The position numbers were made by a program, and so were the translations under genes. Positions 34,471 to 43,740 of a stretch of DNA of 54,888 bases are shown piece by piece; the first letter of the stretch is position 1, and the number at the start of each line of letters is the position of its first letter. The DNA comes from Chloroflexota bacterium (GTDB lineage Bacteria; Chloroflexota; UBA11872; VXNJ01). The notes below the pieces were generated by a model. The model was not told the origin of the DNA and searched no databases. It saw nothing but the letters and a program-made list of their open reading frames with translations. The DNA lies in the NCBI GenBank assembly GCA_009840625.1, contig VXNJ01000001.1:663096-717983 (forward strand), given 5' to 3'.

Positions 34471-35379
34471 TCACTCCCTGACGGGCACGCGCAAATGCGA
34501 CTCGACCCGGGCGAATGCCGCTTCCGCGGCGTCGGCCGACAGACGCTGCATAGGTGGCGCCACCACCGGTGAGCAGAGCCCCATCTTCCAGAGGACCGCC
34601 TTGGCGTAAGGCTGGCCGAGCGGCGGAGCATTGAGTTGGTTCGAGAACTCGACCGCCTGGCGCTGGTATTTTTCGGCGCTGGCCAGGTCGCCGGCCTGGT
34701 AGGCGTCGTAGAGCTGCGCGGAAATGTGCGGAACGACGTTTTGGGTGAGGCCGATACAACCCGCGCCGCCGTTTACCAATGCGTCCAGGAGATGACCGTC
34801 ACCGCCGATAAAAACCTTAAATCCTGGGTTAGACGCGGTCGCGGCGAGGGCCGAATGCAACCAGCCGGTCGAACCGCCTGAATCCTTTAGTCCTACGACT
34901 CCGCATTCGGCCAGGCGCCTGACAGTGGGCGGGGCGGCGACCAACTTGGTCATAACCGGGAAGTGGTAATAAAGGATTGGGAGCGATGAAGCCTCGACCA
35001 GGCGCGCGAACCAGTCGACTATTTCGTCCTGGCCGATCGGGAAATAGTAGGGCGGAGTCACCAGCGTTGCATCAACGCCACAATCGGCTGCCTCCTGGAT
35101 CTGCTCGATGGTCGCCCAGAGGTTGGGCAGTCCGGCACCGCCGATTACGGGTATCCGGCCGGCGGCGGCGGCGACCGCGGCTGCCAGCGCCCGGCGCCGC
35201 TGGCCGTAAGCAATCCCCTGGAATTCCCCCGAACTTCCCAGCACGACCACGCCGTGGGCGCCGTTGTCAATAAAGAATTCGATCAATGCCGCGATGGCGC
35301 CCGTATCGACTGAATAGTCGTCGTTCAACGGCGTAATCATCGCCGGCATCGATCCGCAAAGCCGTTGGCTGTCAATCAT
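34471..35379 (-). CDS. Dihydrodipicolinate synthase/N-acetylneuraminate lyase family protein
   Basis: A 302-residue class I aldolase. The pyruvate-binding motif GSSGE (48-52), the Tyr of YYHFP (Y138) and the Schiff-base Lys K165 in VGLKDSGGS are all in place. The family includes DapA (lysine synthesis), sialic acid lyase and keto-sugar aldolases. The Arg that binds aspartate semialdehyde in true DapA is not evident to me, and the neighbouring carbohydrate genes make a catabolic or sugar-acid role at least as likely. ATG start. The end runs into the MutL-like gene. Confidence 0.85.
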   Translation of the reverse strand: MIDSQRLCGSMPAMITPLNDDYSVDTGAIAALIEFFIDNGAHGVVVLGSSGEFQGIAYGQRRRALAAAVAAAAGRIPVIGGAGLPNLWATIEQIQEAADCGVDATLVTPPYYFPIGQDEIVDWFARLVEASSLPILYYHFPVMTKLVAAPPTVRRLAECGVVGLKDSGGSTGWLHSALAATASNPGFKVFIGGDGHLLDALVNGGAGCIGLTQNVVPHISAQLYDAYQAGDLASAEKYQRQAVEFSNQLNAPPLGQPYAKAVLWKMGLCSPVVAPPMQRLSADAAEAAFARVESHLRVPVRE

Positions 35380-35824
35380 TGGAATGAGATCCTAGTCGGT
35401 GCAAATCCACGCAGGCTGCATGGGTGGTCGGGGGGCACATGCCTTATCGGACTCCCGCGATTATTGTCAGTTCGCGCAACGCTGCGCCCGCGCGGTCCAC
35501 GCCGTTGCCTGTCAATTAGCCGCGACCCTCCCTGCAGTAACGAACACGCCGCAGAACCGTGGCAGGCAGCGGCGGGATCGGAGGCCGGCGACCCCAGACC
35601 GACCCTGTGGGGCAGCTTAAATCCAGGTACGCGGGCGGCGATGCGGCTCCGTTTATCGTCCCGTCCGGCGGACCAGTCGCACTGAACGGCAATTTGCCGC
35701 GGTGGGGTCGCGACGATTACCGCTCGCGGGCAAAATAGGCGCAGGTCGGATCGGCACCAGTGCCTGACCGTGGCCGATGCGGGCCGGCCAATCCCGATTA
35801 CCAAACAAATGCGAGGGTGCGCGC
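35380..35824. other. Divergent intergenic region of about 445 bp
   Basis: Between the DapA-like gene (minus) and the first oxidoreductase (plus). It must hold both promoters, but I see no convincing -35/-10 pair. There is no tRNA or recognisable riboswitch, and the open frames in it look random. GAGG at 35813-35816 is the ribosome-binding site that selects the GTG at 35825. Confidence 0.4.
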
Positions 35825-36823
35825 GTGGACCCGGTCGGCGTCGGCTTCATCGGACTTGGCCAAACCGTAAATCTCTGGCATATTCCCTTCATTGCAGGTT
35901 CGTCGCTGGTACGCGCCGTCGCCGGCGTCGACATCACGCCGGCTCGCCGCGATCTCATGGCCCCGCACATTCACGGGCCGGTGGGGGCGGAAATAGATTC
36001 CTTGCTGGCCAACCCCGAGGTCGAAATAGTGGTGGTTGCAACGCCCCATCGCTTCCACAAAGAGCACGTAATCGCATCCCTTGAAGCCGGCAAGCACGTT
36101 ATCTGCGAAAAGCCACTTGGGCTCAATCTGGCCGACGCGCGAGAAATCGCGGAGGTGGCCAATCGCTGTCAGCGCTATGCGTCGGTGTATCAGAACCGGC
36201 GATTTGACGCCGATTCGCTGGCAATCAAGAAGGCGGTCGACGGCGGTGCGATTGGGGACCTGATTTCAATCTCGCGCGCCCATTACCGCGACCGGCCGCA
36301 CACCGACATGGCGGCCCAGGAATACCGTCCCGATTGGCGGCTCGAGTCCTGGGCCGGACACCTGATCGACTGGGGACCGCATCTGCTCAACCAGCTTCAG
36401 CACTTTGCCGGTGCAAAGCCGAAGTCGGTCTATTGCCATCTGCGTGGAGTGAAGTGGACGACCGAGTCCGACGACTTCTTCACCCTGCTGGTCGAATTTG
36501 AAAACGGAGTCCTGGGCAAGGCCGAGGTCTGCGTTTTCGCCCACGACGGCCAGAAGGAGTGGCACCTCATCGGCAGCGAGGCAACCTTGTCCTGCCAAGG
36601 ATGGGGGGAGCCCATTTACGTGTACGGATCCAATGGGGACAAGACCGAGGTGAAGACTGGTGAGCACCGCTGGGCCGATATCTACGAATCGCTGGCGCGA
36701 TTCATCCGGGGCGAGGGCGAACCGGCGGTCTCGACCAGGGAAGCCCTGGAAACGATGGAATTGATCGAGGCGGCGCGTATTTCCGCCCAGACCGGGCGTT
36801 CGGTCGACCTTCCCCTCAGCTGA
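35825..36823 (+). CDS. Gfo/Idh/MocA-family NAD(P)-dependent oxidoreductase
   Basis: A 332-residue protein. N-terminal Rossmann motif VGVGFIGLGQ, VVVATPHRFH, and EKPLG at 95-99, which holds the catalytic Lys of the family. The C-terminal alpha/beta half carries the GHLIDWGPHLLNQLQHF helix, with His/Asp likely in the active site. Members oxidise or reduce sugars, inositols or their derivatives. The start chosen is GTG 35825, supported by GAGG eight bases upstream; an in-frame start at 35777 adds an unrelated leader. It stands 190 bp before a sugar-binding lipoprotein gene, suggesting carbohydrate metabolism. Confidence 0.88.
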   Translation: MDPVGVGFIGLGQTVNLWHIPFIAGSSLVRAVAGVDITPARRDLMAPHIHGPVGAEIDSLLANPEVEIVVVATPHRFHKEHVIASLEAGKHVICEKPLGLNLADAREIAEVANRCQRYASVYQNRRFDADSLAIKKAVDGGAIGDLISISRAHYRDRPHTDMAAQEYRPDWRLESWAGHLIDWGPHLLNQLQHFAGAKPKSVYCHLRGVKWTTESDDFFTLLVEFENGVLGKAEVCVFAHDGQKEWHLIGSEATLSCQGWGEPIYVYGSNGDKTEVKTGEHRWADIYESLARFIRGEGEPAVSTREALETMELIEAARISAQTGRSVDLPLS

Positions 36824-36925
36824 GCTGAATCCGGCGGCGCGCGATAGGCCGCTATATCTGGCCGGCATCGCAATTGAGGTCGTGAGGTCATTCCCCACCT
36901 TTCAAGCGTGGTAACATGACCAAAC

Positions 36926-36937
36926 TTTGGTTCCAAA
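36926..36937. promoter_or_regulatory. Short palindrome upstream of the sugar-uptake operon
   Basis: TTTGG-TT-CCAAA, arms of five bases, located about 75 bases upstream of the binding-protein start. A 10-base direct repeat CAATTGAGGT also flanks it (36871-36880 and 36975-36984). It could be an operator for a sugar-responsive repressor, but the match is short and no regulator gene is nearby. Confidence 0.25.
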
Positions 36938-37011
36938 CCAGCGCGTGCGGGTTCACGCCCTGCGCAAGGTTGGACAATTGAGGTGGAATGCACATCAGGG
37001 AGGCGATGCGA

Positions 37012-38466
37012 ATGCACGATTCCAAACTCAGCCGCCGCAAGCTAATGGCCACCGGTCTTGCCGGTGGGGCCGCTGCTGCGGCCTTGGCTGCTTGTGGCGA
37101 AACCGTGGTGGAAGAGCGAGTCGTCACCCAAGTCGTCGAAGTCGAGAAGGTCGTGACCGAAGTCGTGACGGAAACCGTCACTGAAGTCGAGTCCAAGATC
37201 CTCGAAGTCGAAAAGATCGTTGAGGTCGAACGCGACGCTGGTGAAGTCGAGATCTTCTCCTGGTGGACAAATGCAGGTGAGGTGGAAGCCCTCAACACGC
37301 TGTTTAAGAACCTACAGGCGAGCGTTCCCGGCATCGAAATCATCAATGCCGCGATTGCTGGTGGCTCGGGTCCAGGTGGGAACGCCAAGGCGATCCTCAC
37401 GACCCGGATGCTGGCCGGTGAGCCGCCTGACTCCTTCCAGATTCACTGGGGTCACGAGTTGACTTACTCGCACGTGTCCCCGAATCCCAACGTCGAGCCT
37501 CTCGACGACCTCTGGCTGGAGGAAGGTTACTTCGAGCAATACCCCGAGGGGTTCGTTGAAAACGGTAGTTTTGACGGCAAAGTTTGGGCAGTGCCAGTCA
37601 ACATTCACCGCTCGAACGTAATGTGGTTCGACAAGCAGTTCTTCCGAGACACGGGAATACCGGACCCGACCACCTACGAGACCTGGGACGACGCTTTTAA
37701 CGCCTACGATGACATCAAGGCGACCGGGCGCGCTCCGTTCTCAATCGGTGAGGTTCGACCTTTCTACACCGGTCACGTTCTTGAAAACGTGATCCTCGGT
37801 GTTCTTGGGGGACAAGGCTACGTCGATCTGTTCAACGGCAACAGCGACTGGAACGGCGATGCCATTACCCAGTCACTGGAGATCACCAAGAACCTGGTCG
37901 AAAACTACGTTAACGAGGACATCCTCAGCGTTGACCCGGCTACCGCGTTCGAGAAGATCTTCTCGGATGGTGAAAACGGCGGGGTCATGACGATCAACGG
38001 CGACTGGGCCGAGGGTTTCTACCGCGGCAAGGGCTACGACGGCCAGTACGGCTACGCCCGACCGCCCGGGACCCAGGGGCACTACATGGCTCTGTGTGAC
38101 GCGTTCACACTGCCAACCGGTGCGCCAAATCCCGAGAACGCGATTGCATTCCTGAAGGTATGTGGTTCGCAAGAAGGACAGGACGAGTTCAACCACTTCA
38201 AAGGTTCGATCTCGGTGGGTAGCGATCCCAACCTGACCTACTTCAACAACTACCAGAAGGAAGCGATCAAGGACTGGCAAGACCCGTCCACGTTCATCGC
38301 CCCGAGCGTCGTGCACGGTTTCGCCGCACGGCAGAGCTGGATTACCGAATTCGTCAACATCGGCAACACTTTCTCAGCGGAAGTGCGCAGCGGTGACGCG
38401 AACGCGGTGGCGAACGCTCAGGCCTCAATGCAGCGAGCCTGCGAAGACTCGGCAATCTGCACCTAG
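37012..38466 (+). CDS. Tat-exported ABC solute-binding lipoprotein (carbohydrate type)
   Basis: A 484-residue extracellular solute-binding protein, family 1. The signal is of twin-arginine type (SRRKLM, 7-12) and ends in a lipobox LAAC (C28). A Val/Glu/Thr repeat of about 40 residues (32-73) separates the lipid anchor from the binding domain, which starts at VEIFSWWTNAGEVEALN and is typical of sugar-binding proteins. Of three in-frame ATGs (36988, 37006, 37012) the last is best placed, eight bases after GGGAGG. The two permeases downstream complete the importer. A strong hairpin follows the gene. Substrate probably a sugar or oligosaccharide. Confidence 0.9.
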   Translation: MHDSKLSRRKLMATGLAGGAAAAALAACGETVVEERVVTQVVEVEKVVTEVVTETVTEVESKILEVEKIVEVERDAGEVEIFSWWTNAGEVEALNTLFKNLQASVPGIEIINAAIAGGSGPGGNAKAILTTRMLAGEPPDSFQIHWGHELTYSHVSPNPNVEPLDDLWLEEGYFEQYPEGFVENGSFDGKVWAVPVNIHRSNVMWFDKQFFRDTGIPDPTTYETWDDAFNAYDDIKATGRAPFSIGEVRPFYTGHVLENVILGVLGGQGYVDLFNGNSDWNGDAITQSLEITKNLVENYVNEDILSVDPATAFEKIFSDGENGGVMTINGDWAEGFYRGKGYDGQYGYARPPGTQGHYMALCDAFTLPTGAPNPENAIAFLKVCGSQEGQDEFNHFKGSISVGSDPNLTYFNNYQKEAIKDWQDPSTFIAPSVVHGFAARQSWITEFVNIGNTFSAEVRSGDANAVANAQASMQRACEDSAICT

Positions 38467-38482
38467 CAGTTTCCTAAAGGGA

Positions 38483-38513
38483 GGGGGAGCCGTTCCCAAG
38501 CGGCTCCCCCTTT
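38483..38513 (+). terminator. Strong hairpin after the binding-protein gene
   Basis: GGGGGAGCCG (38483-38492) pairs perfectly with CGGCTCCCCC (38501-38510) over an 8-base loop, followed by only three Ts. Such a hairpin between a binding-protein gene and its permeases usually acts as partial terminator and RNA stabiliser, so that more binding protein than permease is made. Confidence 0.7.
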
Positions 38514-38562
38514 GCTGGAAATCCGCTGGGATTACTTTTCGATTTGAATAACTGACCGGTTA

Positions 38563-39534
38563 ATGGCCACCCCAGCACTCACTAGACCCCCGCAGCCGCA
38601 GCGCAGCGCCTTGGCCCGCGCCTGGCGCTTCGTGAACCGCGATCGGGTACTGGCGCTTATCGTCCTAGCGCCATCTCTGCTGCTGGTGGCCATCTTCATT
38701 TACGGGTTCATCGCCTGGACGTCGCTGGTGGCGTTCCTGGAGTGGAACCTCCCCAATACGCCGGTATCGATCGCCGGTCCCTACAACGGCATTGACAACT
38801 GGCAGTGGTTGTTCGAGTTACCGCGCTGGTACAAGGACATCCGCAACATGGTGATCTTCACCGTGCTGTTTCTTGCCGAATGCATGATCCTGGGGTTCCT
38901 GATCGCCGCATTTCTGGACCAGCAGGTCAAGGGCGAGGGCTTCTTCCGGACGATTTACATCATGCCGTTTGCAATTTCGGCAGTCGTCACCGGGGTGGTC
39001 TGGCAGTGGATGATGCACCAGACCAACGGCTTCAACCGGCTGATCGACATCCTTGGCTTCAATCACATTCTGGGGTTGTTTGGTCTCGGGCCATTTGAGT
39101 GGCTCTGGATGTCGGACCAGAACATCGGGATGGTGGCAATATCCTTTGCCGCCTCCTGGCAAATGGTTGGGTACACCATGGCCCTTTACTTTGCGGGCAT
39201 CCGCGGCATCTCGCAGGACCTGCGTGAGGCCGCCCAGATCGATGGGGCCGGAACCGTAGCCCTTTACCTGAACATAATCATTCCGCTGGTGCGCCCGGTC
39301 TCCTTGACCGCCTTCATCATTCTGTTCGGGCTCGCGCTGCGCCTGTTCGACCTGGTTGCTGCAATCGGCGGTTCGGGCATTAATTTCTCAACCGACACGT
39401 TCGCGTATCACATGGTCCAGCTCGCATTCCAGGACCTAAGATTTGCTCGCGGTGCGGTGATCGCAGTGATCATGGTCCTCTTGTCGGCGATCGTAGTGGT
39501 GCCCTACCTGTGGAGCATCCGAAGGGAAGTCTGA
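38563..39534 (+). CDS. Sugar ABC transporter permease, MalF/UgpA type
   Basis: A 323-residue inner-membrane permease with six predicted helices after a basic N-terminus. The ATPase-docking EAA loop is EAAQIDGAGTVALYLNIIIP. It pairs with the next gene to form the channel for the substrate delivered by the Tat-exported lipoprotein. No ATPase gene lies in the operon, so a shared MsmK/UgpC-type ATPase encoded elsewhere is needed. ATG start at 38563, 96 bp after the binding-protein gene. Confidence 0.92.
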   Translation: MATPALTRPPQPQRSALARAWRFVNRDRVLALIVLAPSLLLVAIFIYGFIAWTSLVAFLEWNLPNTPVSIAGPYNGIDNWQWLFELPRWYKDIRNMVIFTVLFLAECMILGFLIAAFLDQQVKGEGFFRTIYIMPFAISAVVTGVVWQWMMHQTNGFNRLIDILGFNHILGLFGLGPFEWLWMSDQNIGMVAISFAASWQMVGYTMALYFAGIRGISQDLREAAQIDGAGTVALYLNIIIPLVRPVSLTAFIILFGLALRLFDLVAAIGGSGINFSTDTFAYHMVQLAFQDLRFARGAVIAVIMVLLSAIVVVPYLWSIRREV

Positions 39535-39537
39535 GCC

Positions 39538-40479
39538 ATGGCTACCACCACCGCTCCTCCTGAACTGGTCGCCGCCGGTTCGACCATCCGCACCAACCGC
39601 GTCGGACGGGTGGCGCGCAGGACTTTCGTCTACTTGTTCCTGATTGTGGTGGCGATCCTGATTTTCATGCCGTCCTACGTGGTGCTGGTAAACGCGCTAA
39701 AACCCTTCAGCGAGGTCCACCCCACGACCATGTGGCAGCCGCCGACGAGCGGTATTTCGCTGGAATCCTTCCAGCGCGGCTGGCTTGCCGTGAACAACAA
39801 CATGATCGCCAGCGCCAAAGTCACGATCCCGGCCGCGATAGTTTCCTCCCTGCTGGGATCTATCAACGGTTACGTTTTCGCAAAGTGGCGATTCCGCTAC
39901 TCGAACATCATCTTTCTGCTGGTCCTGTTCGGGCTGTTCCTTCCCTACCAGGGGATCCTGATCCCGCTGGTGATAACCCTGACCCAGATAAAGGCCCCGT
40001 GCATCCTGTTGACGGCCGATTTCGACCGAGCGTTCGAAATCTGCACTTTCTACGGCACGATCCCCGGCCTTGTCCTGACCCACACGATCTTCGGGATCCC
40101 AATCACGGCGTTGATTTTCCGGGCCTATTTCGTCTCGGTGCCGACTGACCTGATCGAAGCCGCGCGGGTCGACGGAGCCGGGTTCTTCGGCGTTTATCGA
40201 CACATCATGTTTCCGATTGCCGCACCGGCCTTCGCAGTGGTCTTGATCTGGCAGTTCACCCAGATATGGAACGACTATCTGCTCTCGCTCTCAATCCTGA
40301 ACAACCCCAAGGACGCGCCGGTCATGGTCGGCGTGGTGAACACTTCCAATTCGTACTTCATCGAGTACAACGTCCAGTTTGCGGCGGCTCTGCTGGTGAG
40401 CATCCCCACGCTGCTGTTCTATTTCCTGCTGGGCCGGCTTTTTATGCGCGGTCTGCTGGCGGGAGCCGTAAAGGGGTAA
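39538..40479 (+). CDS. Sugar ABC transporter permease, MalG/UgpE type
   Basis: A 313-residue permease with six helices, starting three bases after the previous stop. EAA loop: EAARVDGAGFFGVYRHIMFP. The second periplasmic loop is slightly expanded and contains two Cys (in IKAPCILLTADFDRAFEICTFYG) that could form a disulfide, an insertion I do not expect in most MalG-like proteins. It completes the transporter; the next gene follows after a 129 bp gap. Confidence 0.92.
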   Translation: MATTTAPPELVAAGSTIRTNRVGRVARRTFVYLFLIVVAILIFMPSYVVLVNALKPFSEVHPTTMWQPPTSGISLESFQRGWLAVNNNMIASAKVTIPAAIVSSLLGSINGYVFAKWRFRYSNIIFLLVLFGLFLPYQGILIPLVITLTQIKAPCILLTADFDRAFEICTFYGTIPGLVLTHTIFGIPITALIFRAYFVSVPTDLIEAARVDGAGFFGVYRHIMFPIAAPAFAVVLIWQFTQIWNDYLLSLSILNNPKDAPVMVGVVNTSNSYFIEYNVQFAAALLVSIPTLLFYFLLGRLFMRGLLAGAVKG

Positions 40480-40608
40480 TCGCCGATCCGGCCGCAGTAT
40501 GGCCGGGCGCAGGATATTGCGGTTCGCGGGGCGGTGGGCGGATAATTGGCCATCGACGGCAGATTTGGGCCGAATTGTGAGCGCGCGGAAATTGACATGG
40601 AGGCACCG

Positions 40609-41292
40609 ATGCGATTGAGCAGGCGAAGATTTATCCGGTTCTCGACCACGGCGTCGGGCGTTGCGTGCGCCAGCGCTTTGCTTGCCGCCTGCGGCGAGGG
40701 TGGGGCTAGCACGCCCGACCAGCAAGGTCTGCAAGGCTGGACCGAGGGGCAAAACCTCGAAGGTGGCCAGGAAGTCCAGCAAGGGCAACCCGGGGGAATT
40801 CCTGACGAACGCGCCCGGCTGGGGCTGCCGCCGGGCCGGTTGGTGATCATCTCGCTCAGCTTTGCGGGACCCGATTCCAAGATCGTGATCGAAAACCGCA
40901 ACACCGCCCAGGACACGCTTTTCTACTGGATCCTGGCCGCCAATGGTGAGCAATGGGAGATCCCCGGGGTGTTCAAACTCCAGCCCGGCGAACAGCTGAC
41001 CATCGGGTACGGCGAGGGCACCGACACCGAGAACGAAGTGTTCATGAACGGCGCGCTCGGCGAGCCCGACCCGGCCGGTGGCGAGCTTGGACTCTACAAC
41101 GAGACCGACGACCTTCAGGACTGGACCTACATGCACCAGTACCTGCAGTGGGGTTCCCCGGGCCAGCCGCTTGCCTCGGTGGCTATCGAAGGCGGCATCT
41201 GGGAAGAAGGGGTCGCGGTTGAAGTCGAGGCCGGCCAGACCATCACCTATGACCACTCGCAACCGGGACAGGGTACCTTCTCGGCTTCATAA
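40609..41292 (+). CDS. Tat-exported lipoprotein with possible lamin-tail-like domain
   Basis: A 227-residue exported protein. RLSRRRFIRFST is a twin-arginine motif, and the signal ends LLAAC (C28). After a Gln/Gly-rich linker, residues 75-225 are beta-rich. The stretch KIVIENRNTAQDTLFYWILA, with the later LQPGEQLTIGYGEGTDTENEVFMNG, resembles the lamin-tail/LTD beta-sandwich pattern (EIxN...LPPGxxLTV...GTDT), a distant similarity by eye. It starts at ATG 40609, five to six bases after GGAGG. It sits between the sugar permeases and an oxidoreductase, so it may be an accessory surface protein for carbohydrate capture. Function unproven. Confidence 0.7.
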   Translation: MRLSRRRFIRFSTTASGVACASALLAACGEGGASTPDQQGLQGWTEGQNLEGGQEVQQGQPGGIPDERARLGLPPGRLVIISLSFAGPDSKIVIENRNTAQDTLFYWILAANGEQWEIPGVFKLQPGEQLTIGYGEGTDTENEVFMNGALGEPDPAGGELGLYNETDDLQDWTYMHQYLQWGSPGQPLASVAIEGGIWEEGVAVEVEAGQTITYDHSQPGQGTFSAS

Positions 41293-41345
41293 AGCACTTG
41301 CCGGTCCAAGTGTGCCGGCACAAGTTCTAAATCCCGGGTTGCCTG

Positions 41346-42632
41346 TTGGCACTTGAACGGTACTCCCGCGCCAAGCCGCTCAAGTTGGCGCTGGTCGGTT
41401 GCGGCGGCATGGGTCGCCGCCACCTGCACGGGCTCGCGCAATTGGAGAGCGCGGGCTTAAACCCGTTCGATTTGGTCGGGGTTTGTGATCCGTTCGCGGA
41501 AGCGGCCAACGCGGCCGCGCATTTGGCGGAAAAGTTATTGGATGTTCAACCCCGTGTATATGCCGGACTTGAAGACTTGGCTGCGGCGGAAGAGCCCGAC
41601 GCGGTCGACATCGTAACCACGCCGGCAACCCACCACCTGGTCGGCGCCGCCGCGCTCGACCTCGGGCTACACGTCCAGATTGAAAAACCGGTCGCGATCA
41701 CCATTTCGGCAGCCAATTTCCTGGAGCGGGCCGCGGACGAATCCGGCCGCGTGCTTTCGGTCGCCGAGAACTTTCGCCGCGATCCGATAAACCGCCTGCT
41801 GCGGGCCGTCATCGACTCCCAGGAACTCGGGCAGCCAGCCATGATGATTGACACAACCCTGAGCGGAGGCGGGGCGGTCGTTATCACGCCCTGGCGGTCC
41901 ACCAGCGCCCAGGGAGGGCTGCTGATGGACGTCGGCGTTCACAACGCCGATATGTTCGAGTACTTCATGGGTCCGGTCGAAGAAATCACCGCCTGGGCGG
42001 GGGTTCTGGAGCCGCAAAGAAGTTTCCGGGGCTTAAACAGCAACCTGGCCCGCTTTTATGAACTCTCCAATAGGCAGGCAGCGGGAGATTACCGTGCCGA
42101 CGGGGTCGACTCGGGGTTCGCGCTGCTGCGTTTCTCTTCCGGAGCCGCCGGGCAATGGTCAATGGCCCTCGGCGTGGGCGGCGGCGATCCGGTGCGAATG
42201 CGCCGAATCTATCTCGAAGACGGGATGATCGAATGTCCCGACGACCGGTCCGGTCAGCCGCCGTCGATCGTCAGGCGTGGCGACCGCAGCGAGTATTGCG
42301 GCGATGCGGTCCTAGGCTTGGTTCCCGAATTCGAGCTTCCCGAGGTGACCGCGCATCTTTTCGGCGGCAACCGATTCGGCCGGATCGAGATGGGATTCAA
42401 CGAGATCGACGCGCGAATCACCGCCTCCGAATACTGGGAGCTGGGCGATTGCATCCTGAACAACAAGCGGCCCGAGGTGGGGATCACCGAAGGGCGCGCG
42501 GCGCTCGCGGTGGTGCTCGGCGCGATCGAGTCCGGACTGTCGGCGCGGAGCGTAAAGGTCTCCGACCTGCTGGAGGGGCGGGTGTCGGCCTACCAGGACC
42601 GGCTCCTGCCTGAATCACCGGGGCCTGGCTGA
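41346..42632 (+). CDS. Gfo/Idh/MocA-family oxidoreductase, second copy
   Basis: A 428-residue oxidoreductase with N-terminal Rossmann motif LALVGCGGMGRRHLHGL, VTTPATHHLVGA, and the catalytic-Lys motif IEKPVAI. The C-terminal half includes GGLLMDVGVHNADMFEYFMG, where His and Asp probably bind the sugar. It is longer than the first copy by about 95 residues because of insertions in the C-terminal half. The start is TTG 41346. It is followed four bases later by the guanylyltransferase gene, so the two are probably co-translated. Substrate unknown, likely a sugar or inositol derivative. Confidence 0.88.
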   Translation: MALERYSRAKPLKLALVGCGGMGRRHLHGLAQLESAGLNPFDLVGVCDPFAEAANAAAHLAEKLLDVQPRVYAGLEDLAAAEEPDAVDIVTTPATHHLVGAAALDLGLHVQIEKPVAITISAANFLERAADESGRVLSVAENFRRDPINRLLRAVIDSQELGQPAMMIDTTLSGGGAVVITPWRSTSAQGGLLMDVGVHNADMFEYFMGPVEEITAWAGVLEPQRSFRGLNSNLARFYELSNRQAAGDYRADGVDSGFALLRFSSGAAGQWSMALGVGGGDPVRMRRIYLEDGMIECPDDRSGQPPSIVRRGDRSEYCGDAVLGLVPEFELPEVTAHLFGGNRFGRIEMGFNEIDARITASEYWELGDCILNNKRPEVGITEGRAALAVVLGAIESGLSARSVKVSDLLEGRVSAYQDRLLPESPGPG

Positions 42633-42636
42633 GGAT

Positions 42637-43728
42637 TTGAGCGAAAACCCCTTCATTGCGATCATTGCCGGCGGCGCCGGTACGCGTTTGTGGCCCCGCT
42701 CGCGGTCAGGTAATCCGAAGCAACTGCTCGATTTCGGCCAGGGGGAGAGCTTTATCCGTCAAACCTATCGGCGCGTCGCCCCGCTGACTGCGCCCGACCG
42801 GTTGATGGTGATAACCGGGCCCGAGCTAGCCGGAGCCATTGCCGGCGAACTGCCCGAGCTCGATCCCTCCCAGATCATCTGCGAGCCGTCCCCTAAAGGC
42901 ACTGCGCCGGCGATCACCGTGGCCGCCGCGCACGCCGCCCGACGTGCGCGGGATCCGACCTTGATAACCGTCGGATCCGACCACTACATAGGCGACGTTG
43001 ATGCGTTTCGCAGGTGTCTGAGATCCGCCGCCGCCGCCGCCCGCCAAACCGGTGGACTGCTCACGGTCGCGGTCCGTCCGACCCATCCGGACACCGGAAT
43101 GGGCTACATCCACGTTGGGGAATCGGCGGGTGCCTTCGTGGGTATACCAGTCCACCGGACGCGCGAATTCGTGGAAAAACCGGACAAGGCGACCGCTGCC
43201 AGATATGTGGCCGGCGGCCAACACCTCTGGAACTGCAACTACTTCGCTTTCAGCACCGGGTCTCTCCAGGCAGCACTGGCCCGCCATGCGCCGCACCTGG
43301 AACTGCTCCTTGCGGCATTGATCCGGTCGACGGACTTTTCGGGAGAGCTCCGGGATCATTGGGCCGATCTTCCCAGCGAAGCCATCGACACGGCGCTGAT
43401 GGAACGGGCCGACAACGTCTTTACAGTTCCGGCGGAATTCGATTGGGCCGACATCGGATCCTGGGACGGGGTATACAAGATCGCAAAGTCGGTTCCCGGC
43501 GCCACCGAGAACTACGTCGCCGGCGGGGAGCACCTCGGTCACGAGTTCTTGGGGAGCCGGGGCTGCCTGGTCGACGCGGAATCAAAACCGGTGGCGGTAA
43601 TTGGCCTGGACGACGTCGTGATCGTCGAGTCTGCTGATGCGGTTCTGGTGTGCCATCGCGACCGCGCCCAGGAAGTGGCCGATTTGTTGGCGCAACTGCG
43701 CTCCGACGGCCGAGCCGAGCTGCTCTAA
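42637..43728 (+). CDS. manC: Mannose-1-phosphate guanylyltransferase
   Basis: A 363-residue sugar-phosphate nucleotidyltransferase. The pyrophosphorylase signature AGGAGTRLWPRSR with PKQLL begins at residue 11; VGSDHYIGD, FVEKPDKATAARYV and the late FDWADIGSWDGVY are the mannose-1-phosphate guanylyltransferase hallmarks. It makes GDP-mannose from GTP and mannose-1-phosphate for glycan synthesis. It lacks the C-terminal isomerase domain of bifunctional ManC/AlgA. TTG start with GAGGA upstream. Likely co-transcribed with the preceding oxidoreductase. Confidence 0.9.
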   Translation: MSENPFIAIIAGGAGTRLWPRSRSGNPKQLLDFGQGESFIRQTYRRVAPLTAPDRLMVITGPELAGAIAGELPELDPSQIICEPSPKGTAPAITVAAAHAARRARDPTLITVGSDHYIGDVDAFRRCLRSAAAAARQTGGLLTVAVRPTHPDTGMGYIHVGESAGAFVGIPVHRTREFVEKPDKATAARYVAGGQHLWNCNYFAFSTGSLQAALARHAPHLELLLAALIRSTDFSGELRDHWADLPSEAIDTALMERADNVFTVPAEFDWADIGSWDGVYKIAKSVPGATENYVAGGEHLGHEFLGSRGCLVDAESKPVAVIGLDDVVIVESADAVLVCHRDRAQEVADLLAQLRSDGRAELL

Positions 43729-43740
43729 GGGACGGTTGCG

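Noticed and set aside
35380-35824. Possible small gene on the minus strand (142 codons)
   Set aside because: Arg/Pro/Ser-rich random-looking translation, no Shine-Dalgarno sequence and no hydrophobic or motif pattern.
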